Assembly: GCF_051401765.1 (NCBI RefSeq)
Contig: NW_027480599.1
Span: 1-64,000, forward strand
Source of the DNA: Calliopsis andreniformis
Taxonomy: Eukaryota; Arthropoda; Insecta; Hymenoptera; Andrenidae
Length of the DNA: 64,000 bases
Direction of reading: 5' to 3'
The first letter of the stretch is position 1. Every line of letters starts with the position of its first letter. Both the position numbers and the translations under genes were made by a program. The notes beneath the pieces were generated by a model. It was not told where the DNA came from, ran no database searches, and saw only the letters and a list, made by a program, of their open reading frames with translations. Of the stretch, positions 9,378 through 22,726 are shown piece after piece.

Positions 9378-12221
9378 AATCCTCATTCCTCAATACTCAA
9401 TACAAAATCCTGAATTCACAGGGCTCAATACACAATCCACAATGTACAATCGTCAAATCTACATCCTCAAACATCAATCCTCAACACTCAATCCTCAAAC
9501 CTCAGTCCTCAATCTTCCATCTTCAATCCTCAATCCCCAATCCTCAATCTTCAATGCTCAACCCTCAATCCTCAATCCTCAATCTTCAGTCCTCAAACCT
9601 CAATCCTCCACCCTCAGTCCTCGTCCTCAATCTTCAAACCTCAATCCTCAATCCTCAATCTTCAATCCTCAATACTAAATCTTCAATCCTCAATCCTCAA
9701 TCCTCAATCCTCAATTCTCAATATTCAACACACAACCCTCAACTATCAATACTCAATACTCAACCATCAATCCTCAATTCTCAGTACTCAATAGAATATC
9801 CTGAATTCTCAGGATTCTACACTCAATCCACAATATTCAATCATCAGATCTCAAACCTCAAACATCAATCCTCAACACTCAATCCTCAAACGTCAGTCCT
9901 CAATCTTCAATCCTCAATCCTCAATCCTCAATCCTCAATCCTCAATCCTCAATCCTCAATCCTCAATCCTTAATCTTCAATCCTCAATCCCCAATCCTCA
10001 ATCCTCAGTCCTCAAACCTCAATCCTCAACCCTCAGACCTCTTCCTCAATCATCAATCCTCAATCCTGAATCCTCAATCTTCAATCCTCAATACTCAATC
10101 TTCAATCCTCGATCCTCAATCCTCAATCGTCAATCCTAAATCCACACTCCTCAATCCTCTATCCTCAATCTTCAATCAACAATCCTCATTCCTCAAACCT
10201 CGATCCTCAACACTCAGTCCTCATCCTCAATCTTCAATCACCAGTCTGCAATCCTCAATCCTTAATCCCTAATCCTCAATCTTCAATCCTCAGTCCTCAA
10301 TCCTCACTCCTAAATCCTCAATCCTCAATCCTCAATCCTCAATACTCTGTCCTCAAACCTCAATCCTCCACCCTCAGTCCTCGTCCTCAACTCTCAACAC
10401 TCAATCCTCAATCCTCAATCCTCAAACATCAATACTCAACCTTCAATCCTCAATCCTCAATCCTCAATCCTCAATCCTCAATCCTCAACCCTCAATCCTC
10501 AATCTTCAGACCTCAAACCTCAATCCTCAACCCTCAGTCCTCGTCCTCAATCCTCAATCCTCAATCATCAATCCTCAATCTTCAATCCTCAATAATCAAT
10601 CTCCAATCCTACAACCTCAAACCTCAATCCTCAATCTTCAACCCTCAATACTCAATCCTCAATCCTCAATCCTCAACCCTCAGTCCTCGTCCTCAATTCT
10701 CAAACCTCAGTTCTCAATCCTCAATCCTCAATCCTCAATATTCAATTATCAATACTCATTCTTCAATCCTCAATCCTCAATTCTCAATCCTCATTCCTCA
10801 ATCCTCAGTCCTTTATCCTCAATCCTCAATCCCCAATCCTCAATCTTCAATACTCAACGCTCACTCCTCAATCCTCAATCCTCAATCCACAGTCCTCAAA
10901 CCTCAAACCTCAACCCTCAGTCCTCATCCTCAATCCTCAATCCTCAATCCTCAATCTCCAATCCTCAATCCCTAATCCTCCATTTTCAGTGCTCAGTCCT
11001 CAATCCTCAATCCTAAACCCTCAACGCTCAACACTCAACCCTCTGTCCGCAAACCTCAATCCTCAATACTCAATCCTGAATACTCTACCTTCAATCGTCA
11101 ATCCCCAATGCTCAACCTTCAATCCTCAACCCTCAATCCTCAATCCTCAAACATCAGTCCTCAGACCTCAATCCTCAACCCTCAGTCCTTATACTCAACC
11201 CTCAATACTCAATCCTCAATCCTCAATATTCAATCCTCAATACTCATTCTTCAATCCTCAATCCTCAATCCTCAATCCCCATTCCTCATTCCTCAATCCT
11301 TTATCCTCAATCCTCAATCCCCAATCCTCAATCTTCAATACTCAACCCTCAATCCTCAATCATCAATCCTCAATCCTCAGTCCTCAAACCTCAATCCTCA
11401 ACCCTCAGACCTCTTCCTCAATCCTCAATCCTCAATCCTGAATCCTCAATCTTCAATCCTCAATACTCAATCTTCAATCCTCGATCCTCAATCCTCAATC
11501 GTCAATCATAAGTCCTCACTCCTCAATCCTCAATCCTCAATCCTCAGTCCTCAAACCTCAATCCTCAACCCTCAGTCCACGTACTCAACACTCAACCCTC
11601 AATCCTCAACCATCAATCTTCAATACTCAATCTTCAATCCTCAATCCTCAACCCACAATCCTCAATCCTCTGTCCACAAAGCACAATCCTCAATCCTCTG
11701 TCCACAAAGCACAATCCTCGAACCTCAGCCCTCGTCCTCAATTCTCAACCCTCAATCCTCAATCCTCAATCCTCAATCCTCAATCCTCAATCCTCAACCC
11801 TCAGTCCTCGTCCTCAATCCTCAAACCTCAATTCTCAATCCTCAATCCTCAATCATCAATACTCAATCCCCAATCCTCAATCTTCAATCCTCAATAGTCA
11901 ATCTCCAATCCTACAACCACAAACCTCAATCCTCAATCTTCAACCCTCAATCCCCAATCCTCAATTCTCAATCCTCAATCTTCAACACACAACCCTCGAC
12001 CATCAATCCTCAATACTCAACCATCAAACCTCATTCCTCAATAATCAACACAATTTCCTGAATTCTCAGGACTCAATACTCAATCCACAATATTCAATCT
12101 TCAAATCTCAATCCTCAAACATCAGTCCTCAGAACTCAATCCTCAAACCTCAGTCCTCAATATGGAATCCTCAATCCTCAATCCTCAATACTCAACCCTC
12201 AATCCTCAATCCTCAATCCTC
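9378..12221 (+). repeat. 2,844-bp HOR, copy 1
   Basis: Markers in this unit recur exactly 2,844 bp later: H3 (9408/12252), H1 (9792/12636), and CTCTGTCC doublets (11668/14512). Both breakpoints fall in plain heptamer sequence, so they are uncertain by tens of bases. The unit carries H3, H1 and H1b cores in that order. Confidence 0.87.
11668..11723 (+). repeat. 28-bp doublet, CTCTGTCCACAAAGCACAATC
   Basis: Two copies of a 28-bp variant block (four heptamers) containing CTGTCCACAAAGCACAATCC stand side by side. The doublet recurs near 14512, 22168, 25946, 29926 (first unit AAAGCGC), 33223 (same AAAGCGC variant), 51413 and 56263 (second unit AAAACCAC). It is always found as a doublet and is usually followed by CTCAGCCCTCGTCC. 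Confidence 0.82.
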
Positions 12222-15065
12222 AATCCTCATTCCTCAATACTCAATACAAAATCCTGAATTCACAGGGCTCAATACACAATCCACAATGTACAATCGTCAA
12301 ATCTACATCCTCAAACATCAATCCTCAACACTCAATCCTCAAACCTCAGTCCTCAATCTTCCATCTTCAATCCTCAATCCCCAATCCTCAATCTTCAATG
12401 CTCAACCCTCAATCCTCAATCCTCAATCTTCAGTCCTCAAACCTCAATCCTCCACCCTCAGTCCTCGTCCTCAATCTTCAAACCTCAATCCTCAATCCTC
12501 AATCTTCAATCCTCAATACTAAATCTTCAATCCTCAATCCTCAATCCTCAATCCTCAATTCTCAATATTCAACACACAACCCTCAACTATCAATACTCAA
12601 TACTCAACCATCAATCCTCAATTCTCAGTACTCAATAGAATATCCTGAATTCTCAGGATTCTACACTGAATCCACAATATTCAATCATCAGATCTCAAAC
12701 CTCAAACATCAATCCTCAACACTCAATCCTCAAACGTCAGTCCTCAATCTTCAATCCTCAATCCTCAATCCTCAATCCTCAATCCTCAATCCTCAATCCT
12801 CAATCCTCAATCCTTAATCTTCAATCCTCAATCCCCAATCCTCAATCCTCAGTCCTCAAACCTCAATCCTCAACCCTCAGACCTCTTCCTCAATCATCAA
12901 TCCTCAATCCTGAATCCTCAATCTTCAATCCTCAATACTCAATCTTCAATCCTCGATCCTCAATCCTCAATCGTCAATCCTAAATCCACACTCCTCAATC
13001 CTCTATCCTCAATCTTCAATCAACAATCCTCATTCCTCAAACCTCGATCCTCAACACTCAGTCCTCATCCTCAATCTTCAATCACCAGTCTGCAATCCTC
13101 AATCCTTAATCCCTAATCCTCAATCTTCAATCCTCAGTCCTCAATCCTCACTCCTAAATCCTCAATCCTCAATCCTCAATCCTCAATACTCTGTCCTCAA
13201 ACCTCAATCCTCCACCCTCAGTCCTCGTCCTCAACTCTCAACACTCAATCCTCAATCCTCAATCCTCAAACATCAATACTCAACCTTCAATCCTCAATCC
13301 TCAATCCTCAATCCTCAATCCTCAATCCTCAACCCTCAATCCTCAATCTTCAGACCTCAAACCTCAATCCTCAACCCTCAGTCCTCGTCCTCAATCCTCA
13401 ATCCTCAATCATCAATCCTCAATCTTCAATCCTCAATAATCAATCTCCAATCCTACAACCTCAAACCTCAATCCTCAATCTTCAACCCTCAATACTCAAT
13501 CCTCAATCCTCAATCCTCAACCCTCAGTCCTCGTCCTCAATTCTCAAACCTCAGTTCTCAATCCTCAATCCTCAATCCTCAATATTCAATTATCAATACT
13601 CATTCTTCAATCCTCAATCCTCAATTCTCAATCCTCATTCCTCAATCCTCAGTCCTTTATCCTCAATCCTCAATCCCCAATCCTCAATCTTCAATACTCA
13701 ACGCTCACTCCTCAATCCTCAATCCTCAATCCACAGTCCTCAAACCTCAAACCTCAACCCTCAGTCCTCATCCTCAATCCTCAATCCTCAATCCTCAATC
13801 TCCAATCCTCAATCCCTAATCCTCCATTTTCAATGCTCAGTCCTCAATCCTCAATCCTAAACCCTCAACGCTCAACACTCAACCCTCTGTCCGCAAACCT
13901 CAATCCTCAATACTCAATCCTGAATACTCTACCTTCAATCGTCAATCCCCAATGCTCAACCTTCAATCCTCAACCCTCAATCCTCAATCCTCAAACATCA
14001 GTCCTCAGACCTCAATCCTCAACCCTCAGTCCTTATACTCAACCCTCAATACTCAATCCTCAATCCTCAATATTCAATCCTCAATACTCATTCTTCAATC
14101 CTCAATCCTCAATCCTCAATCCCCATTCCTCATTCCTCAATCCTTTATCCTCAATCCTCAATCCCCAATCCTCAATCTTCAATACTCAACCCTCAATCCT
14201 CAATCATCAATCCTCAATCCTCAGTCCTCAAACCTCAATCCTCAACCCTCAGACCTCTTCCTCAATCCTCAATCCTCAATCCTGAATCCTCAATCTTCAA
14301 TCCTCAATACTCAATCTTCAATCCTCGATCCTCAATCCTCAATCGTCAATCATAAATCCTCACTCCTCAATCCTCAATCCTCAATCCTCAGTCCTCAAAC
14401 CTCAATCCTCAACCCTCAGTCCACGTACTCAACACTCAACCCTCAATCCTCAACCATCAATCTTCAATACTCAATCTTCAATCCTCAATCCTCAACCCAC
14501 AATCCTCAATCCTCTGTCCACAAAGCACAATCCTCAATCCTCTGTCCACAAAGCACAATCCTCGAACCTCAGCCCTCGTCCTCAATTCTCAACCCTCAAT
14601 CCTCAATCCTCAATCCTCAATCCTCAATCCTCAATCCTCAACCCTCAGTCCTCGTCCTCAATCCTCAAACCTCAATTCTCAATCCTCAATCCTCAATCAT
14701 CAATACTCAATCCCCAATCCTCAATCTTCAATCCTCAATAGTCAATCTCCAATCCTACAACCACAAACCTCAATCCTCAATCTTCAACCCTCAATCCCCA
14801 ATCCTCAATTCTCAATCCTCAATCTTCAACACACAACCCTCGACCATCAATCCTCAATACTCAACCATCAAACCTCATTCCTCAATAATCAACACAATTT
14901 CCTGAATTCTCAGGACTCAATACTCAATCCACAATATTCAATCTTCAAATCTCAATCCTCAAACATCAGTCCTCAGAACTCAATCCTCAAACCTCAGTCC
15001 TCAATATGGAATCCTCAATCCTCAATCCTCAATACTCAACCCTCAATCCTCAATCCTCAATCCTC
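12222..15065 (+). repeat. 2,844-bp HOR, copy 2
   Basis: This is the tandem partner of the preceding unit, with only scattered single-base differences noticed, for example CTACACTGAATCC just after the H1 stem near 12661. The junction with copy 1 joins CTCAATC units directly to CTCATTC, with no target-site duplication or foreign sequence. Confidence 0.87.
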
Positions 15066-15070
15066 AATCC

Positions 15071-18000
15071 TCAGTCATCAATACTCAATCTTCAATCCTC
15101 AAGCCTTAATCTTCAATCCTCAGTCCCCAATCCTCAATCTTCAATCCTCAATACACAATCTTGAATCCTCAATCCTCAATCCTCAATCCTCAATCTTCAA
15201 TCGTCAATACCCAATCCTCAATCTTCAGTACTCTATCCTCAATCCTCGATCCTGAATCCTCAATCCTCAATCCTCAATCCTCAATCTTCAATCCTCAATC
15301 CCCAATCCTCAATCATCAATACTCTGTCCTCAAACCTCAATCCTCCACCCTCAGTCCTCGTCCTCAACTCTCAACACTCAACCCTCAATCCTCAATCCTC
15401 GAACATCAATACTCAATCTTCAATCCTCAATCCTCAATCTTCAATCCTCAATCCCCAATCCTCAATCTTCAATGCTCAACCCTCAATCCTCAATCCTCAA
15501 TCTTCAGTCCTCAAACCTCAATCATCCACCCTCAGTCCTCGTCCTCAACTCTCAACACTCAACCCTCAATCCTCAATCCTCAAACATCAATACTAAATCT
15601 TCAATCCTCAATCCTCAATCCTCAATTCTCAATTCTCAATATTCAACACACAACCCTCAACTATCAATAGTCAATACTCAACCATCAATCCTCAATTCTC
15701 AGTACTCAATAGAATATCCTGAATTCTCAGGATTCTACACTCAATCCACAATATTCAATCATCAGATCTCAAACCTCAAACATCAATCCTCAACACTCAA
15801 TCCTCAAACGTCAGTCCTCAATCTTCAATCCTCAATCCTCAATCCTCAATCCTCAATCCTCAATCCTCAATCCTCAATCCTCAATCCTTAATCTTCAATC
15901 CTCAGTCCCCAATCCTCAATCCTCAGTCCTCAAACCTCAATCCTCAACCCTCAGACCTCTTCCTCAATCATCAATCCTCAATCCTGAATCCTCAATCTTC
16001 AATCCTCAATACTCAATCTTCAATCCTCGATCCTCAATCCTCAATCGTCAATCCTAAATCCTCACTCCTCAATCCTCTATCCTCAATCTTCAATCAACAA
16101 TCCTCGTTCCTCAAACCTCGATCCTCAACACTCAGTCCTCATCCTCAATCCTCAATCACCAGTCTGCAATCCTCAATCCTTAATCCCTAATCCTCAATCT
16201 TCAATCCTCAGTCCTCAATCCTCACTCCTAAATCCTCAATCCTCAATCCTCAATCCTCAATACTCTGTCCTCAAACCTCAATCCTCCACCCTCAGTCCTC
16301 GTCCTCAACTCTCAACACTCAACCCTCAATCCTCAATCCTCAAACATCAATACTCAACCTTCAATCCTCAATCCTCAATCCTCAATCCTCAATCCTCAAT
16401 CCTCAAGCCTCAATCCTCAATCTTCAGACCTCAAACCTCAATCCTCAACCCTCAGTCCTCGTCCTCAATCCTCAATCCTCAATCATCAATCCTCAATCTT
16501 CAATCCTCAATAATCAATCTCCAATCCTACAACCTCAAACCTCAATCCTCAATCTTCAACCCTCAATACTCAATCCTCAGTCCTCAGTCCTCAACCCTCA
16601 GTCCTCGTCCTCAATTCTCAAACCTCAATTCTCAATCCTCAATCCTCAATCCTCAATATTCAATTATCAATACTCATTCTTCAATCCTCAATCCTCAATT
16701 CTCAATCCTCATTCCTCAATCCTCAGTCCTTTATCCTCAATCCTCAATCCCCAATCCTCAATCTTCAATACTCAACGCTCACTCCTCAATCCTCAATCCT
16801 CAATCCACAGTCCTCAAACCTCAAACCTCAACCCTCAGTCCTCATCCTCAATCCTCAATCCTCAATCCTCAATCTCCAATCCTCAATCCCTAATCCTCCA
16901 TTTTCAATGCTCAGTCCTCAATCCTCAATCCTAAACCCTCAACGCTCAACACTCAATCCTCTGTCCGCAAACCTCAATCCTCAATACTCAATCCTGAATA
17001 CTCTACCTTCAATCGTCAATCCCCAATGCTCAACCTTCAATCCTCAACCCTCAATCCTCAATCCTCAAACATCAGTCCTCAGACCTCAATCCTCAACCCT
17101 CAGTCCTTATACTCAACCCTCAATACTCAATCCTCAATCCTCAATATTCAATCCTCAATACTCATTCTTCAATCCTCAATCCTCAATCCTCAATCCTCAT
17201 TCCTCATTCCTCAATCCTTTATCCTCAATCCTCAATCCCCAATCCTCAATCTTCAATACTCAACCCTCAATCCTCAATCCTCAATCCTCAATCCTCAGTC
17301 CTCAAACCTCAATCCTCAACCCTCAGACCTCTTCCTCAATCCTCAATCCTCAATCCTGAATCCTCAATCTTCAATCCTCAATACTCAATCTTCAATCCTC
17401 GATCCTCAATCCTCAATCGTCAATCATAAATCCTCACTCCTCAATCCTCAATCCTCTATCTTCAATACTCAATCGTCAATCATCAACCCTCAATCCTCAA
17501 TCCACAATCCTCACTCCTCAAACCTCAAACCTCAACCCTCAGTCCTCATCCTCAATCCTCAATCCTCAATCCTCAATCTCCAATCCTCAATCCCTAATCC
17601 TCCATTTTCAATGCTCAGTCCTCAATCCTCAATCCTAAACCCTCAACGCTCAACACTCAACCCTCTGTCCGCAAACCTCAATCCTCAATACTCAATCCTG
17701 AATACTCTACCTTCAATCGTCAATCCCCAATGCTCAACCTTCAATCCTCAACCCTCAATCCTCAATCCTCAAACATCAGTCCTCAGACCTCAATCCTCAA
17801 CCCTCAGTCCTTATACTCAACCCTCAATACTCAATCCTCAATCCTCAATATTCAATCCTCAATACTCATTCTTCAATCCTCAATCCTCAATCCTCAAACC
17901 TCAGTCCTCAGTCCTCAATCCTCCATCCTCAATCCTCAATCCTTAATTTTCAACACACTACCCTCAACCATCAATCCTCAATACTCAACCATCAATCCTC

Positions 18001-18975
18001 ATTCCTCAATACTCAATACAAAATCCTGAATTCACAGGGCTCAATACACAATCCACAATGTACAATCGTCAAATCTACATCCTCAAACATCAATCCTCAA
18101 CACTCAATCCTCAAACCTCAGTCCTCAATCTTCCATCTTCAATCCTCAATCCCCAATCCTCAATCTTCAATGCTCAACCCTCAATCCTCAATCCTCAATC
18201 TTCAGTCCTCAAACCTCAATCCTCCACCCTCAGTCCTCGTCCTCAATCTTCAAACCTCAATCCTCAATCCTCAATCTTCAATCCTCAATACTAAATCTTC
18301 AATCCTCAATCCTCAATCCTCAATCCTCAATTCTCAATATTCAACACACAACCCTCAACTATCAATACTCAATACTCAACCATCAATCCTCAATTCTCAG
18401 TACTCAATAGAATATCCTGAATTCTCAGGATTCCTCACTCAATCCACAATATTCAATCATCAGATCTCAAACCTCAAACATCAATCCTCAACACTCAATC
18501 CTCAAACGTCAGTCCTCAATCTTCAATCCTCAATCCTCAATCCTCAATCCTCAATCCTCAATCCTCAATCCTCAATCCTCAATCCTTAATCTTCAATCCT
18601 CAATCCCCAATCCTCAATCCTCAGTCCTCAAACCTCAATCCTCAACCCTCAGACCTCTTCCTCAATCATCAATCCTCAATCCTGAATCCTCAATCTTCAA
18701 TCCTCAATACTCAATCTTCAATCCTCGATCCTCAATCCTCAATCGTCAATCCTAAATCCTCACTCCTCAATCCTCTATCCTCAATCTTCAATCAACAATC
18801 CTCATTCCTCAAACCTCGATCCTCAACACTCAGTCCTCATCCTCAATCCTCAATCACCAGTCTGCAATCCTCAATCCTTAATCCCTAATCCTCAATCTTC
18901 AATCCTCAGTCCTCAATCCTCACTCCTAAATCCTCAATCCTCAATCCTCAATCCTCAATACTCTGTCCTCAATCC
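15071..18975 (+). repeat. 3.9-kb HOR, copy 1 (chimeric)
   Basis: The unit begins with TCAGTCATCAATACTCAATC, which also starts the next three units. It matches them to about 17895. From 17896 to about 18970 it matches 9280-10354 at a constant offset of 8,616 bp. The unit is therefore a recombinant of two HOR types, joined within CTCAATCCTCAAACCTCAG context that both share. Confidence 0.85.
18408..18435. repeat. H1 inverted repeat with shortened right arm
   Basis: The inner stem CCTGA/TCAGG and ATTC loop are intact. The outer right arm reads ATTCCTC in place of ATTCTAC, so the last two outer base pairs are lost. The copy sits in the chimeric part of the 15071-18975 unit. Confidence 0.78.
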
Positions 18976-21900
18976 TCAGTCATCAATACTCAATCTTCAA
19001 TCCTCAAGCCTTAATCTTCAATCCTCAGTCCCCAATCCTCAATCTTCAATCCTCAATACACAATCTTGAATCCTCAATCCTCAATCCTCAATCCTCAATC
19101 TTCAATCGTCAATACCCAATCCTCAATCTTCAGTACTCTATCCTCAATCCTCAATCCTGAATCCTCAATCCTCAATCCTCAATCCTCAATCTTCAATCCT
19201 CAATCCCCAATCCTCAATCATCAATACTCTGTCCTCAAACCTCAATCCTCCACCCTCAGTCCTCGTCCTCAACTCTCAACACTCAACCCTCAATCCTCAA
19301 TCCTCGAACATCAATACTCAATCTTCAATCCTCAATCCTCAATCTTCAATCCTCAATCCCCAATCCTCAATCTTCAATGCTCAACCCTCAATCCTCAATC
19401 CTCAATCTTCAGTCCTCAAACCTCAATCATCCACCCTCAGTCCTCGTCCTCAACTCTCAACACTCAACCCTCAATCCTCAATCCTCAAAAATCAATACTA
19501 AATCTTCAATCCTCAATCCTCAATCCTCAATTCTCAATTCTCAATATTCAACACACAACCCTCAACTATCAATAGTCAATACTCAACCATCAATCCTCAA
19601 TTCTCAGTACTCAATAGAATATCCTGAATTCTCAGGATTCTACACTCAATCCACAATATTCAATCATCAGATCTCAAACCTCAAACATCAATCCTCAACA
19701 CTCAATCCTCAAACGTCAGTCCTCAATCTTCAATCCTCAATCCTCAATCCTCAATCCTCAATCCTCAATCCTCAATCCTCAATCCTCAATCCCTAATCTT
19801 CAATCCTCAGTCCCCAATCCTCAATCCTCAGTCCTCAAACCTCAATCCTCAACCCTCAGACCTCTTCCTCAATCATCAATCCTCAATCCTGAATCCTCAA
19901 TCTTCAATCCTCAATACTCAATCTTCAATCCTCGATCCTCAATCCTCAATCGTCAATCCTAAATCCTCACTCCTCAATCCTCTATCCTCAATCTTCAATC
20001 AACAATCCTCATTCCTCAAACCTCGATCCTCAACACTCAGTCTGCAATCCTCAATCCTTAATCCCTAATCCTCAATCTTCAATCCTCAGTCCTCAATCCT
20101 CACTCCCAAATCCTCAATCCTCAATCCTCAATCCTCAATACTCTGTCCTCAAACCTCAATCCTCCACCCTCAGTCCTCGTCCTCAACTCTCAACACTCAA
20201 CCCTCAATCCTCAATCCTCAAACATCAATACTCAACCTTCAATCCTCAATCCTCAATCCTCAATCCTCAATCCTCAATCCTCAAGCCTCAATCCTCAATC
20301 TTCAGACCTCAAACCTCAATCCTCAACCCTCAGTCCTCGTCCTCAATCCTCAATCCTCAATCATCAATCCTCAATCTTCAATCCTCAATAATCAATCTCC
20401 AATCCTACAACCTCAAACCTCAATCCTCAATCTTCAACCCTCAATACTCAATCCTCAATCCTCAGTCCTCAACCCTCAGTCCTCGTCCTCAATTCTCAAA
20501 CCTCAATTCTCAATCCTCAATCCTCAATCCTCAATATTCAATTATCAATACTCATTCTTCAATCCTCAATCCTCAATTCTCAATCCTCATTCCTCAATCC
20601 TCAGTCCTTTATCCTCAATCCTCAATCCCCAATCCTCAATCTTCAATACTCAACGCTCACTCCTCAATCCTCAATCCTCAATCCACAGTCCTCAAACCTC
20701 AAACCTCAACCCTCAGTCCTCATCCTCAATCCTCAATCCTCAATCCTCAATCTCCAATCCTCAATCCCTAATCCTCCATTTTCAATGCTCAGTCCTCAAT
20801 CCTCAATCCTAAACCCTCAACGCTCAACACTCAATCCTCTGTCCGCAAACCTCAATCCTCAATACTCAATCCTGAATACTCTACCTTCAATCGTCAATCC
20901 CCAATGCTCAACCTTCAATCCTCAACCCTCAATCCTCAATCCTCAAACATCAGTCCTCAGACCTCAATCCTCAACCCTCAGTCCTTATACTCAACCCTCA
21001 ATACTCAATCCTCAATCCTCAATATTCAATCCTCAATACTCATTCTTCAATCCTCAATCCTCAATCCTCAATCCTCATTCCTCATTCCTCAATCCTTTAT
21101 CCTCAATCCTCAATCCCCAATCCTCAATCTTCAATACTCAACCCTCAATCCTCAATCCTCAATCCTCAATCCTCAGTCCTCAAACCTCAATCCTCAACCC
21201 TCAGACCTCTTCCTCAATCCTCAATCCTCAATCCTGAATCCTCAATCTTCAATCCTCAATACTCAATCTTCAATCCTCGATCCTCAATCCTCAATCGTCA
21301 ATCATAAATCCTCACTCCTCAATCCTCAATCCTCTATCTTCAATACTCAATCGTCAATCATCAACCCTCAATCCTCAATCCACAATCCTCACTCCTCAAA
21401 CCTCAAACCTCAACCCTCAGTCCTCATCCTCAATCCTCAATCCTCAATCCTCAATCTCCAATCCTCAATCCCTAATCCTCCATTTTCAATGCTCAGTCCT
21501 CAATCCTCAATCCTAAACCCTCAACGCTCAACACTCAACCCTCTGTCCGCAAACCTCAATCCTCAATACTCAATCCTGAATACTCTACCTTCAATCGTCA
21601 ATCCCCAATGCTCAACCTTCAATCCTCAACACTCAATCCTCAATCCTCAAACATCAGTCCTCAGACCTCAATCCTCAACCCTCAGTCCTTATACTCAACC
21701 CTCAATACTCAATCCTCAATCCTCAATATTCAATCCTCAATACTCATTCTTCAATCCTCAATCCTCAATCCTCAATCCCCATTCCTCATTCCTCAATCCT
21801 TTATCCTCAATCCTCAATCCCCAATCCTCAATCTTCAATACTCAACCCTCAATCCTCAATCCTCAATCCTCAATCCTCAGTCCTCAAACCTCAATCCTCA

Positions 21901-22726
21901 ACCCTCAGACGTCTTCCTCAATCCTCAATCCTCAATCCTGAATCCTCAATCTTCAATCCTCAATACTCAATCTTCAATCCTCGATCCTCAATCCTCAATC
22001 GTCAATCATAAATCCTCACTCCTCAATCCTCAATCCTCAATCCTCAGTCCTCAAACCTCAATCCTCAACCCTCAGTCCACGTACTCAACACTCAACCCTC
22101 AATCCTCAACCATCAATCTTCAATACTCAATCTTCAATCCTCAATCCTCAACCCACAATCCTCAATCCTCTGTCCACAAAGCACAATCCTCAATCCTCTG
22201 TCCACAAAGCACAATCCTCGAACCTCAGCCCTCGTCCTCAATTCTCAACCCTCAATCCTCAATCCTCAATCCTCAATCCTCAATCCTCAATCCTCAACCC
22301 TCAGTCCTCGTCCTCAATCCTCAAACCTCAATTCTCAATCCTCAATCCTCAATCATCAATACTCAATCCCCAATCCTCAATCTTCAATCCTCAATAGTCA
22401 ATCTCCAATCCTACAACCACAAACCTCAATCCTCAATCTTCAACCCTCAATCCCCAATCCTCAATTCTCAATCCTCAATCTTCAACACACAACCCTCGAC
22501 CATCAGTCCTCAATACTCAACCATCAAACCTCATTCCTCAATAATCAACACAATTTCCTGAATTCTCAGGACTCAATACTCAATCCACAATATTCAATCT
22601 TCAAATCTCAATCCTCAAACATCAGTCCTCAGAACTCAATCCTCAAACCTCAGTCCTCAATATGGAATCCTCAATCCTCAATCCTCAATACTCAACCCTC
22701 AATCCTCAATCCTCAATCCTCAATCC
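18976..22726 (+). repeat. 3,751-bp HOR, copy 2
   Basis: This has the same markers as the next unit but is 27 bp shorter. The missing block is near 20040, where CAGTCTGC follows CTCAACACT directly. The lost 27 bp equal three heptamers plus one hexamer. It holds one H1 core (19615) and one H1b core (22556), plus two internal copies of a 700-bp subsegment starting AATGCTCAGTCCTCAATCC at 20783 and 21487. Confidence 0.86.
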
